Shown: in pieces, positions 16,112 to 24,235 of the stretch | Layout: every line of letters starts with the position of its first letter | Numbering within the stretch: the first letter of the stretch is position 1 | Assembly (NCBI RefSeq): GCF_016918545.1 | Contig: NZ_JAFFQC010000005.1 | Coordinates: forward strand, 62,001-126,000 | Length of the DNA: 64,000 nt | Direction of reading: 5' to 3' | From: Desulfobulbus alkaliphilus | GTDB taxonomy: Bacteria; Desulfobacterota; Desulfobulbia; Desulfobulbales; Desulfobulbaceae | The notes under the pieces: model-generated | The model's database searches: none | Told to the model about the DNA's origin: nothing | Seen by the model: only the letters and a program-made list of their open reading frames with translations | Made by a program: the position numbers and the translations under genes

Positions 16112-17368
16112 ATGTACGATAATATTTCCGATCTGCTTAAACAAATCGCGCTGGGCGAAGACTCTGTTCTTGAACTCAAGGAAGTGGAGTTCAGTGGCAA
16201 CAAAGTTATCGGTCCACACAAGGATGGCATGGCAGACGAACTGGCGGCCATGGCGAATACGGCCTCCGGCATCATTGTCCTGGGGGTTGATGACAAGACC
16301 AAGGAGATTCGAGGGATACCGCCGGAGAAACTTGACATAGTTGAAGGCTGGCTACGTTCTATCTGCAACGACTCGATTGATCCTCCCTTGGATTGTGTCA
16401 TACGCAAACTCATCGTGCCCGATCAACAAGGTGGTGAGAAAACTATCCTGCGAATCGACGTGCCCCGCAGTCTTTTTGTCCATAAAAGCCCTAATGGCTA
16501 TTTCCGCCGGCTCGGGAGTTCCAAGCGTGAGATGAGACCGGATGTTTTGGCGCGGTTATTCCAGCAACGCAGTCAGGCGCGACTCATTCGCTTCGATGAA
16601 CAGACTGTTCCGGGCACATCTGTCAATGATCTGAATCCCAAGCTATGGAATCAATTCCGGACGGTTATCTCCTCCAAAGCGGATCAGGAATTTCTTGAAA
16701 AGATGAAGCTGATCGCCAAGGACGAAGACGGCGCCATGCGGGCGACAGTCAGCGGTATTTTGATGGCATCGGATGCACCGGAGTCTTTCATGTCCAGTGC
16801 TTTCATTCAGGCTGTTTGTTATCGAGGAACAGAGCGCAACGCCGCCTATCAACTGGACGCCAAGGACATCACTGGTCCGCTGGATGTTCAGATTCGGGAC
16901 GCCTGCAAGTTTGTGGAGCGAAACATGCGGGTTTTTGCCATCAAAGCGCCCAATCGGATTGAAACCCCCCAGTTCTCCATGAACGCGGTGTTCGAGGCGG
17001 TAGTCAACGCTGTCGCCCATCGGGATTACTCCATTTACGGCTCCAAGATTCGCCTGCACCTGTTTTCTGATCGGCTGGAAATCTTCTCACCCGGTGCGAT
17101 CCCCAACAGCATGACCATTGAGAGCATTTCGGAACGGCAATCGGCCCGGAACGAATTGATCACTTCCTTGCTGGCCCGTTGCCCTATGAATGTAAACGCA
17201 ATCGGCAGCCAGCGTAATTTCATCATGGACAAGCGTGGCGAGGGGGTACCGATCATCATCACCGAAAGTGAGAAGCTCTCGGGAAGAAAACCGGAGTACA
17301 GGCTCCTTGATGATTCTGAGCTGATGCTGACAATTTTTGCCGCGCAACCACCCCATGGCGAGGATTGA
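16112..17368 (+). CDS. AlbA_2 / HATPase_c_4 domain protein (RecG-like)
   Basis: A 418-residue protein. The N-terminal AlbA_2 (Schlafen AAA_4-like) domain spans about 15-140: DSVLELKEVEFSG, ELAAMANTASGIIVLGVDD. The C-terminal ATPase-like module (about 290-400) has NAVFEAVVNAVAHRDY, IRLHLFSDRLEIFSPG and DKRGEGVPIII. These proteins are often misnamed RecG-like helicases; many are regulators or defence-island components with unproven activity. ATG 16112 has AAGGAG 8 bp upstream. Length and domains look complete. It is the second AlbA-type sequence in the island but clearly a different subfamily from the one split by RhuM. Confidence 0.8.
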   Translation: MYDNISDLLKQIALGEDSVLELKEVEFSGNKVIGPHKDGMADELAAMANTASGIIVLGVDDKTKEIRGIPPEKLDIVEGWLRSICNDSIDPPLDCVIRKLIVPDQQGGEKTILRIDVPRSLFVHKSPNGYFRRLGSSKREMRPDVLARLFQQRSQARLIRFDEQTVPGTSVNDLNPKLWNQFRTVISSKADQEFLEKMKLIAKDEDGAMRATVSGILMASDAPESFMSSAFIQAVCYRGTERNAAYQLDAKDITGPLDVQIRDACKFVERNMRVFAIKAPNRIETPQFSMNAVFEAVVNAVAHRDYSIYGSKIRLHLFSDRLEIFSPGAIPNSMTIESISERQSARNELITSLLARCPMNVNAIGSQRNFIMDKRGEGVPIIITESEKLSGRKPEYRLLDDSELMLTIFAAQPPHGED

Positions 17369-17949
17369 TTGTACGGATGGAATCCCCCTGGCAATACAGC
17401 ACCGTTCATAACGGCGCCTGCAAGGTCATCGAAGAACAGACTCCTCTTCTCGATGAGGATGAGGCCCTTGATCACATTCTCTATGAAGATATGGAACAGG
17501 AGAGCGAGCAGCAGCCCAAAGTCAAACAGGCATTGCATGAAATATGGATGGCTCCAACGAGGGAAGATGCATATCAGGCCTTTGATGTGGCTCTCGCAAC
17601 GTTTTCGGCGAAATACCCGAAGGCAATGGAATGCCTGAAGAAGGACAAGGAGGAAATGCTTGCGTTTTATGATTTCCCAGCCACTCACTGGCAGCATATA
17701 CGGACAGCCAACCCAATAGAATCGACATTTGCCACGGTGCGTTTGAGAGCCGCAAAAACAGGGGGCTGCGTTACAAGACATAGCATTTTGTCTATGGTTT
17801 ATAAGCTCGGTCAGAGTGCGCAGAAGAAATGGCGACGCTTGAGAGGGTACAGGCTGCCAGCCGAAGTAATACGCGGTGTTCAATTCAAAGACGGTGAAAA
17901 GGTTGATCCGGTAGAAGGAAGCGGAACCGACAGGTTAGCCAACGCCTGA
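17365..17949 (+). pseudogene. IS256-family transposase C-terminus fused to a scrap of a small CRISPR-linked gene
   Basis: One open frame of 194 codons made of two unrelated parts. The beginning (PLLDEDEALDHILYEDMEQ) is a near-identical copy of the start of the 59-aa membrane-protein gene at 41532, matching 17446-17514. From about 17520 the sequence is the C-terminal third of an IS256/Mutator transposase: ALHEIWMAPTREDAYQAFD, FDFPATHWQHIRTANPIEST-type motif with the conserved catalytic-domain Glu (NPIESTFATVR), then LSMVYKLGQSAQKKWRRLRG. The DDE Asp residues are missing, so it is not active. The element's right end follows at 18060. Confidence 0.8.
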
Positions 17950-17990
17950 GAATGATTCTTCGAACACCAGGCTTGACTATAGCTCGGTTT

Positions 17991-18060
17991 GAAGGTGAGA
18001 GAACCTCTTGCTGTGATCAAAATAAAAGAGACTAAGAGCCAAAGGTAGATTTGACCCCTT
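17991..18060. mobile_element. Right end of the IS256-type element
   Basis: Seventy bases downstream of the transposase fragment, 90 percent identical to 6783-6852 and ending in the inverted repeat GTAGATTTGACCCCTT. The duplicate at 6.8 kb shows two insertions of related elements. The following 18061-18321 holds no gene; it is T/A-rich with a GGGGAAGG ribosome site at its end. Confidence 0.65.
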
Positions 18061-18321
18061 CAGAAGCTTTCTTTTTTTCAAAAAAATAATTTTTTGTCCG
18101 TAACTACCTGCAAAGGTACGGAGCTCTCAAAAGAGGACAGAGTCTTTTATATCAAGGCTGGATGTCCCAGGATTGAGTAGATTCGTCTGGCCTCCCGTCA
18201 CCCTGCGCGATACACTATCAAACAGGAAGCTTTTGTGCAGATTGGCAGCAACCATGACGTATAACGCCGGATGACAGGAGAATTTCTTTGAAAAAGATTG
18301 ATAAAAACAAGGGGAAGGACA

Positions 18322-19041
18322 ATGAAAAAAGACAGCATATTTGATTGGGCATGCGCAACCATAGCCGAGGGTTATACGCAGATGGATCATCAGTTGGGGT
18401 ATAGATTTCTGCTTGGCCCCAAAGAGACTCTGCGGCCATCAACAAAAATCCTGTTTCTCTCTTTGAATCCCGGTGGCAGCACTATTCCACTCGACCATCC
18501 ATCTGAAAGCTGCGAGGAGTATCATGCTATTCTTGCTGAAAAATGGGGGCATAATGCTCCAGGCCAGGCTCCCTTGCAAAAACAGATTCAGGTACTTTTT
18601 AACGATTTGGCCACATTTCTTCCTGAAAAATCAACAGGGAAGGAGTTATTGACTCATTCCATTTTCGCCTATTATCTTCCCTTCAGGTCACCGAATTATC
18701 AGCAACTCCACCAGAAAGAGGCTTCCAGGCAACTGGCGTTTGCGTTATGGAGTAAGATAGTTACGGTGATTGACCCCCGGTTGATTATTTGTATCAACAA
18801 CGAAACCTTTGCCGATATAACACGTATCCTGGAGCAACGGGATGCTCTTGCTCCGGAGACAAGAAAAACCTCAGTTGGTTGGGGGAATATCACGGCTGAA
18901 ATCAAAAAGTACCATGGGCCTGGAAAGAAATATTGCGTATTGAGGTTCCCGCACTTATCCCGCTTCAAAATATTCGCCAGGCCAACATCAAAACCCTCTA
19001 CAGATAACCTGCTTGCTCAGGCCGCGGAGTACATCACTTGA
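18322..19041 (+). CDS. Uracil-DNA-glycosylase-like protein
   Basis: A 239-residue protein that I place tentatively in the UDG-like superfamily. A hydrophobic strand leading into LFLSLNPGGS resembles the GxxPG-type pocket motif. A central FAYYLPFRSPN follows, then DPRLIICIN and the late FPHLSRFKIF, in the position of the family's HPS-like loop. The catalytic Asp/His of classic uracil glycosylases is not evident, so it may act on another base or only bind nucleic acid. I use ATG 18322 with GGGGAAGG upstream. Solitary, ended by a long hairpin. Confidence 0.5.
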   Translation: MKKDSIFDWACATIAEGYTQMDHQLGYRFLLGPKETLRPSTKILFLSLNPGGSTIPLDHPSESCEEYHAILAEKWGHNAPGQAPLQKQIQVLFNDLATFLPEKSTGKELLTHSIFAYYLPFRSPNYQQLHQKEASRQLAFALWSKIVTVIDPRLIICINNETFADITRILEQRDALAPETRKTSVGWGNITAEIKKYHGPGKKYCVLRFPHLSRFKIFARPTSKPSTDNLLAQAAEYIT

Positions 19042-19072
19042 GAGGGATGGACATAAAGAGCCTTATATAGAA

Positions 19073-19142
19073 ATAGGCAGACAAAAAAAGGGGACAGATT
19101 CTTTACTATACAATGAATCTTCCCCTTTTTTTGTCTGCCTAT
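19073..19142 (+). terminator. Long inverted repeat / strong hairpin
   Basis: Arms of about 29 nt (ATAGGCAGACAAAAAAAGGG at the outer left, CCCTTTTTTTGTCTGCCTAT at the outer right) pair with one bulged base around a short loop (CTTTACTATACAAT). The T-run of the right arm makes it a good terminator for the glycosylase-like gene. Its symmetry, close to that of a very small mobile element, is unusual. From 19143 to 19287 there is only a possible TACAAT -10 box at 19259. Confidence 0.6.
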
Positions 19143-19287
19143 GGACTCAAAAATTTTTTATCACGAAAATGCTTGTCTCCGAAGGCCTTCAGGGCTATGA
19201 CCATTGTCAATGGTGATCTATTTTCCTGAAAAGGTTTAATAATCAGGATAATACCGGGTACAATGGTAAAAAAACGACTGAGGGTGC

Positions 19288-19749
19288 ATGGCTGCTGAAC
19301 AAACCAACCCCACCGCTGAGCTGATCCACCACCTGCGGCAACCGGATCTGAGCATACTGGGCAACGCGATCCGTCGGCTACCGCCCGGACAATGGCAGGA
19401 GCGGATGTTTTTCACCGGCGCCGCTGATACCGAACTCAAGGCGCAGACAGGGCTGTTTCCGGCAACTTTTCGTAAAGACAATACAACGCACCCCATCTTT
19501 ATTCTCCGTACCGGGACTGCCGGCCACCTGGCCTGCCCCTGTTCTTCACAGGGCAATCGTAAACGGTATCGTTTCATCGCTGAAGGCTGCAAGATGGAGA
19601 TGAAAGACCAAATCATGAACCGTGATTCCTTTCTGATGGAGCAGTACCAGTTTGCTCTCCCCCTGGACCATCGACTGTGCAAAGGGTTACGTTTTTTTGG
19701 CAGGGTTCCGCTGCACTGTCTTCAGGACCACCGGGAAAACCACCCATGA
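19288..19749 (+). CDS. Small protein opening the sigma/anti-sigma/Lon operon, unknown function
   Basis: A 153-residue protein I do not recognise. An N-terminal helical part (ELIHHLRQPDLSILGNAIRR) is followed by a beta-rich part with FILRTGTAGHLACPCSS, a later GCKMEMKDQIMNRDSFLMEQ and LRFFGRVP. The Cys residues in ACPCSS plus GCKM, and the strand pattern, loosely suggest an SH3/PemK-like barrel, but I would not claim it. The stop overlaps the sigma-like gene start by ATGA, so the two are translationally coupled and probably act together. Candidate roles: adaptor, substrate or toxin-like effector. Confidence 0.6.
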   Translation: MAAEQTNPTAELIHHLRQPDLSILGNAIRRLPPGQWQERMFFTGAADTELKAQTGLFPATFRKDNTTHPIFILRTGTAGHLACPCSSQGNRKRYRFIAEGCKMEMKDQIMNRDSFLMEQYQFALPLDHRLCKGLRFFGRVPLHCLQDHRENHP

Positions 19750-20840
19750 CAGTGACGAACCAGACCAACGCTTTTCGCGCCTGGCTGAAAACCGCCGCTG
19801 GATACGGGTATCTCACCCAGTTTGTCTCCATCATGGCCCGGCGTGGCCGCCTGGTTGCGAGCGGTGCTGGTGCCGGGCAATCTGCCTGGGCCGAGCGGGT
19901 AGTCGACCAGCGGCAGGACATGCTGCAGGACCTGAGTCATGATTTTCTGCTGTTTCTGCTCGACATCTGGCTGACAAGTGCAACGCGAAACCCGGAAATC
20001 AGCCGGCTTTTCCTTACAGGGGCGTATCGTCGGGTGCTGGAGCTGGCTTGGAACCGGTATCTCTGGCGCCAACAGGATCAGGCACGAAGCAAACAGGCCA
20101 ACCCCCGCGGTTACCTGTATCGTCGTTTGCGGGAACTCCTCAACAGCGCCCCTCACTATACGATGACCACCAATGCCCAGGGGCTGTTGTGCTATCATCC
20201 GGTGGCTGATCCTGGGGCAGGGGATATCGAAGCGGCCACCAACCATCATGAAATCCTGCACTATTCTGACTGGCCGCCTCCGCCGCCCCTGGCTGGGCAG
20301 TCTCCTGAGAAGTATCTTTTTTCCGGCCAATGGCTTGCTGCCACCGCAGAATTTTTCTGGATCGAGGCTGGGCAACGGATCGGCACCCCGATAGCCATGC
20401 CGATTCGCGAGTTGTGCCGCTATCTGGCCGCGCACCACCCATGGCTGAACAATCCCCAACCGCAGAGTAGTGATGAGGCCGACCTGACCGACCGCCTGGC
20501 CGATCCCCATGGCACCCCGGAACAACAGATCCAGCGTCACGACGACCTGCGCACCATCACCGCTCTGGCAGCGCAACTGGTTGCCACCTGGCCTGCGGAA
20601 CAACAACAGGTTTTTGCCCTCCGCCTGGCCGATCTGCCTGCCATGACCTTCCGCGAGATCAGCGAACACCTTGGTTTCGCCGATCATAATCGGTCCTACA
20701 GCCTGTATCAGCAAGCCACCAGATCTCTGCAACGGTTCACCGCCACCTGGCCCGGCCCGCCTTTGACTGAATTGCCCCGGGAGGTGGCCGAAGTCTTTAT
20801 CGATGAAATGAAGAGGCTGTGCAAAAACAGCGGAAATTGA
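19746..20840 (+). CDS. Sigma-factor-like protein (region 4 helix-turn-helix)
   Basis: A 364-residue protein. The C-terminal third looks like sigma-70 region 4: a helical lead ITALAAQLVATWPAEQQQVF, then ALRLADLPAMTFREISEHLG (around residue 290-307) and the recognition helix region DHNRSYSLYQQATRSLQRF. The N-terminal two-thirds (FRAWLKTAAGYGYLTQF onwards, with DFLLFLLDIWL and NPRGYLYRRLRELL) could hold a diverged region 2. It is longer than a plain ECF factor, with a proline-rich linker in the middle. It is followed 54 bp later by a gene with an anti-sigma motif, the usual sigma/anti-sigma pairing. Inferred role: redirects RNA polymerase once released. Confidence 0.65.
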   Translation: MTVTNQTNAFRAWLKTAAGYGYLTQFVSIMARRGRLVASGAGAGQSAWAERVVDQRQDMLQDLSHDFLLFLLDIWLTSATRNPEISRLFLTGAYRRVLELAWNRYLWRQQDQARSKQANPRGYLYRRLRELLNSAPHYTMTTNAQGLLCYHPVADPGAGDIEAATNHHEILHYSDWPPPPPLAGQSPEKYLFSGQWLAATAEFFWIEAGQRIGTPIAMPIRELCRYLAAHHPWLNNPQPQSSDEADLTDRLADPHGTPEQQIQRHDDLRTITALAAQLVATWPAEQQQVFALRLADLPAMTFREISEHLGFADHNRSYSLYQQATRSLQRFTATWPGPPLTELPREVAEVFIDEMKRLCKNSGN

Positions 20841-20894
20841 TCGTATGAATAAACAAAGCCAACATCCTTTTTCCTCTACTTACACCTGGCTGCA

Positions 20895-22004
20895 ATGGAA
20901 TTTATGAACCCCGACTATGCCGGTTCTCCAGCCTGGAAGCAGGCCTGGCGTCTGCGCTGCTGTCCACCTGAGCACATGCTGATCAGGCCTGCTGATCAGC
21001 GATTACGCGATCATCTCGAAATCTGTCCCTGGTGCCGCGACACCCTGGAACTCCCGCCGTGCCCTTTACCCATGGACCAGCCCCTGGAATCAATTGCGCC
21101 CACCACCCCGTTGCCGGGCCATATATATTTCCTCCATTCCCGACTTGCCGGATGGGGCCCCAAATCGAGATACTATAATCCGCCCGCGGTGTTGATTCTT
21201 TCCTGCCCCGATGAGCATTCGCTCTTCGTTGCCCAGATCTATGGTGACCTGAGCCTGGCCGGCGCTGATGACATTGTGCTTCCTCCCGACCCCGGCGGCT
21301 TTGCTCAGCCGTGGAACTGCTACACCCTGATGCGCGACGATGTCGGTCCGCGGCTTGGCAAGGTCGACGCCGACCTTGTCGTCACCCTCCTGGAGCAACG
21401 AAAACAAGGGGAACTGCCCCTGCAGCCCGGATCCTTGCTGTGTTTTTTCCGGCAAATGGAGGTGGAAACCGGGTATTATTTTGCCCAACAGGCAAGCAGA
21501 CGGCTGATGATGGTCCACACCGGTCAGAGCGCAACCCTGCTCAGGTATACCGATCACCGGGAACTGCTTCCGGATTTGCTGCAATTGCCGCTCAAAATGA
21601 TCACCGACGCCACCTCCGTCACCGGCATGGATGATCTGTTGGCCGTAACATGTGCCGATGAACGACTCCTGCCCCTGGCCGCGGCCGATGCGGCAACCAT
21701 CCAAGCCCTGGTTTTCACGGTTGAGCAGGGCAGGCTCGTCGCCGCCACCGTCGAGACACTTACCCTGACCTCACGGGATTATGCCGACGGGGTGCTCACA
21801 GTCACCGGTTTGGCCGATTGCAGCAGCACGGAGGTCCAGGCCTGGATTGTCCGTTGGCAGTCCGGCACCGAGTTGATCCCCCCCCTCCCTGGTCAATCGG
21901 GCTGTGAGGAGCGGCTCTTCTGGGCCGCATTTCCGCTGAAACCGCACCAGGCCGACCAGCCCGGCACGCTGATCGTGCGCATCCTTCGGGAGCGCCGGGA
22001 ATGA
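20895..22004 (+). CDS. Anti-sigma (ZAS) motif fused to a MazF/PemK-like domain
   Basis: A 369-residue protein. Near its N-terminus DHLEICPWCRDTL carries H40-x3-C44-x2-C47, the zinc-binding anti-sigma (ZAS) signature. No transmembrane helix follows, so it is a cytoplasmic anti-sigma candidate. Residues about 75-170 resemble a MazF/PemK barrel: GHIYFLHSRLAGWGP, RYYNPPAVLILS, LFVAQIYGD, WNCYTLMRDDVGPRLGKV. The rest is beta-rich and unassigned. In the known CalpT protein a MazF-like domain likewise accompanies sigma sequestration. ATG 20895 is used; ATG 20904 is possible. It overlaps the Lon-like gene by ATGA, suggesting it is that protease's substrate or partner. Confidence 0.65.
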   Translation: MEFMNPDYAGSPAWKQAWRLRCCPPEHMLIRPADQRLRDHLEICPWCRDTLELPPCPLPMDQPLESIAPTTPLPGHIYFLHSRLAGWGPKSRYYNPPAVLILSCPDEHSLFVAQIYGDLSLAGADDIVLPPDPGGFAQPWNCYTLMRDDVGPRLGKVDADLVVTLLEQRKQGELPLQPGSLLCFFRQMEVETGYYFAQQASRRLMMVHTGQSATLLRYTDHRELLPDLLQLPLKMITDATSVTGMDDLLAVTCADERLLPLAAADAATIQALVFTVEQGRLVAATVETLTLTSRDYADGVLTVTGLADCSSTEVQAWIVRWQSGTELIPPLPGQSGCEERLFWAAFPLKPHQADQPGTLIVRILRERRE

Positions 22005-24100
22005 GTCTTCCGGCAACGGCTCACTGGCAGGAACTGGCGGTGCTCCTGCACCGAACCCCGCTGATTGCCGCCCGCCGTCTCCGCGCCCCCTGTCCGGTCG
22101 CTCTCCCTCCAGAACCATTCCTGGCCCACCTTCTTGCCACGGCCCACCAAAAGGGCCTTGCCGATCTGTTCTATCGGCATCTGCTCACCGCACTGGCCTT
22201 GCCGTCGCCCCACAAATCACAGCCAGACCAGCTGCCGCATGCGGCAATTCAGGCCTTATTTCCAGAGCATGCACCCGCCACCCTGTACCGGGGGCATTGG
22301 CTCTGCCTGCCGATCCTGACCTGCCAGGAGTCGACCAGCTCCATCACCTGGTTTCTGCTGGGATCATTACCAGGGGAAGAGGGGGGGCTTATACTGAGCG
22401 GACACCCCATTCCGGAGCGGAGCAGTCGTGTTGCCATGCAGACTGCTCTGGAGGCGGTGCGCCGCTGCTGTGGCCACACAGGAGGGGAGTACCTGGTCAT
22501 GGCCGTGCAGCATCCCGATGACCCGCCGGTCACCGGCGGCTCCCTGGCGCTGCCCTTTGCCCTGGGTATGCTGCTGCTTGACCGGCAAAGCCCATGGCCG
22601 GAGTTGGTCTTTGCCAGCGGCGGGCTGACCGCCGACGGCGACCTGCAGGCCATTGACGGGGAAACCGTGAAATATCTCCACGTCCATAAGCGCATGCACG
22701 CATTGATCCTCCCGGAAAATGGCTTGATCAATGGTCTTCAGGAAACCAAGGTGTTGCGCTGTGCCGACCTGGACCAGGCTTTTTTTGTGCTCAGCTGTCT
22801 GCAAGACAGGCTTGATCCTCAGGCAATCAACTGGTATCGAGTCTGCCTCGGCAATCCACAACTGTTTCTCGAGCAGTTCCACATCCTGCCCTTACCGTTG
22901 CTGACCAGCCGGGAAGGCCGCTCTGTCCTCTCCAGGATCGCGACCCAGCGACATATTTTTCTCCATAAGCTGAGCATATGTCTGGCCGGCTGCCGTGACG
23001 ACCCGCAGCGGTCCGCTATGCTTGCCGATCTTTTCACGCCGGAGGAAATCCTCGCCATCGCACACCAGGCTGGCGGAGATGAAGGGTTTCACGCACATCA
23101 GTGGTGTGTGGCCCGAATAACCTCGGCCAACCGTCGCGGTGCCGTTGCCGCCACCAGGGTCTGGATCAAGCTTGCCGACACACTCCACCCCAGGTTGACC
23201 GAAGAGGAATTTGTCGAAAGTGCTAACCATGGCCTGATCGCCACCCGTTTTAATCGCTATGACTTCCGCCCCGAGTTGCCCGAAGATTTCCATAGAGCTT
23301 TGGCCATGGAGGAGAAGACCCATCCCGGGGCCACCAGAAATTCCCGCCCACTGGGCGCCCTGTACGGGACCATGGCCCAGAATTATGGGTTCTGTGGCCC
23401 GCAATGGCGGCAGCATCTCGAGGAATCGGTGGAGAAAGCTGCCGTGGCCTTTGGTAGAAAACATCACCGCGATCGCCTGCGCCTGTTCGCCTACCGGATC
23501 TACGGCCTCCTGGACGCGGAACTGTATGGCGAAGCCAGCGACCTGCTCGATCAATACCTCGGCCTGACCGCAGCAGCCGGCCACCCGCGGCACCTGATCA
23601 CAACCCTGTGCCAGATCAATCAGCAGCCCAGCGAGCACACCCCATTCCAGACCGCGGTGGCCTGCAGACTGTTGGCCGAAACTGTTGGCCCGGGTGCGCC
23701 TGCGCCGACAGTGGTCGATCTGCAGGAAATCGTCAACGCCATCCCGGCGGCACTGCATCATCCCTGGCAGCTGACCACCTGCAATCTCGGCCGCCTGGCC
23801 CTGACACTCGGCGCTCCGGCCCTGGCCCGCCAACTGCTGGCCCGTGCCCTGAGAGCCTGTCTACAGGGTGGGGAAACCATGCAGGCCATGGCGCTCTTGC
23901 CATTGGCCATTCTCCATCACCACGGTCTGATCGAAGCGGAACACACCGCCATCTGCAGCCGCACCCTGGAGATGATCGCCAACAGTCCCCAGCTCAATCA
24001 GCAGCATTTTCGTCCGCTTCTCCAGGCCTCCGGCCCGGACGAGGTGCTGGCCGAAGTCCAGCGCCACCGTGGCCGCTATTTTCCCTTCAGCTACCGGTGA
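22001..24100 (+). CDS. Lon-type Ser-Lys peptidase with helical-repeat C-terminus, no AAA+ motor
   Basis: A 699-residue protein. Residues about 115-265 follow the Lon (S16) protease fold: ILSGHPIPERSSRVAMQTAL for the first helix, VTGGSLALPFALGMLLL holding nucleophile S181, LVFASGGLTADGDLQAIDGE corresponding to the TGEITLxGxVxxIGG segment, VKYLHVHK with K224, and ALILPENG for the IPxxN strand. The S-to-K spacing is 43 residues, the same as S679/K722 in E. coli Lon. There is no Walker A/B, so it is not an ATP-driven unfoldase. Residues about 290-690 are helical with TPR-like hairpins; I see no SAVED or CARF motif. Its start overlaps the anti-sigma gene (ATGA). Inferred role: signal-triggered cleavage of the anti-sigma partner. 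Confidence 0.72.
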   Translation: MSLPATAHWQELAVLLHRTPLIAARRLRAPCPVALPPEPFLAHLLATAHQKGLADLFYRHLLTALALPSPHKSQPDQLPHAAIQALFPEHAPATLYRGHWLCLPILTCQESTSSITWFLLGSLPGEEGGLILSGHPIPERSSRVAMQTALEAVRRCCGHTGGEYLVMAVQHPDDPPVTGGSLALPFALGMLLLDRQSPWPELVFASGGLTADGDLQAIDGETVKYLHVHKRMHALILPENGLINGLQETKVLRCADLDQAFFVLSCLQDRLDPQAINWYRVCLGNPQLFLEQFHILPLPLLTSREGRSVLSRIATQRHIFLHKLSICLAGCRDDPQRSAMLADLFTPEEILAIAHQAGGDEGFHAHQWCVARITSANRRGAVAATRVWIKLADTLHPRLTEEEFVESANHGLIATRFNRYDFRPELPEDFHRALAMEEKTHPGATRNSRPLGALYGTMAQNYGFCGPQWRQHLEESVEKAAVAFGRKHHRDRLRLFAYRIYGLLDAELYGEASDLLDQYLGLTAAAGHPRHLITTLCQINQQPSEHTPFQTAVACRLLAETVGPGAPAPTVVDLQEIVNAIPAALHHPWQLTTCNLGRLALTLGAPALARQLLARALRACLQGGETMQAMALLPLAILHHHGLIEAEHTAICSRTLEMIANSPQLNQQHFRPLLQASGPDEVLAEVQRHRGRYFPFSYR

Positions 24101-24235
24101 AAAAAAACAGAAAAAAAAAAGGACCAGGGAAAAAAAATCCATTTGTGCCCGTACATATCAACAGACAACACGTCCCGCGGCCTGCAGCGCCGACGGAAAT
24201 GACCAAGGCACCAACAAACAGAGTAGAGCTACCGC

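Noticed and set aside
22001-24100. A SAVED or CARF sensor in the Lon-type protein
   Set aside because: Looked for because CalpL has one. I see helical repeats and no Rossmann-like glycine or basic motif, so I do not claim it; structure prediction could change this.
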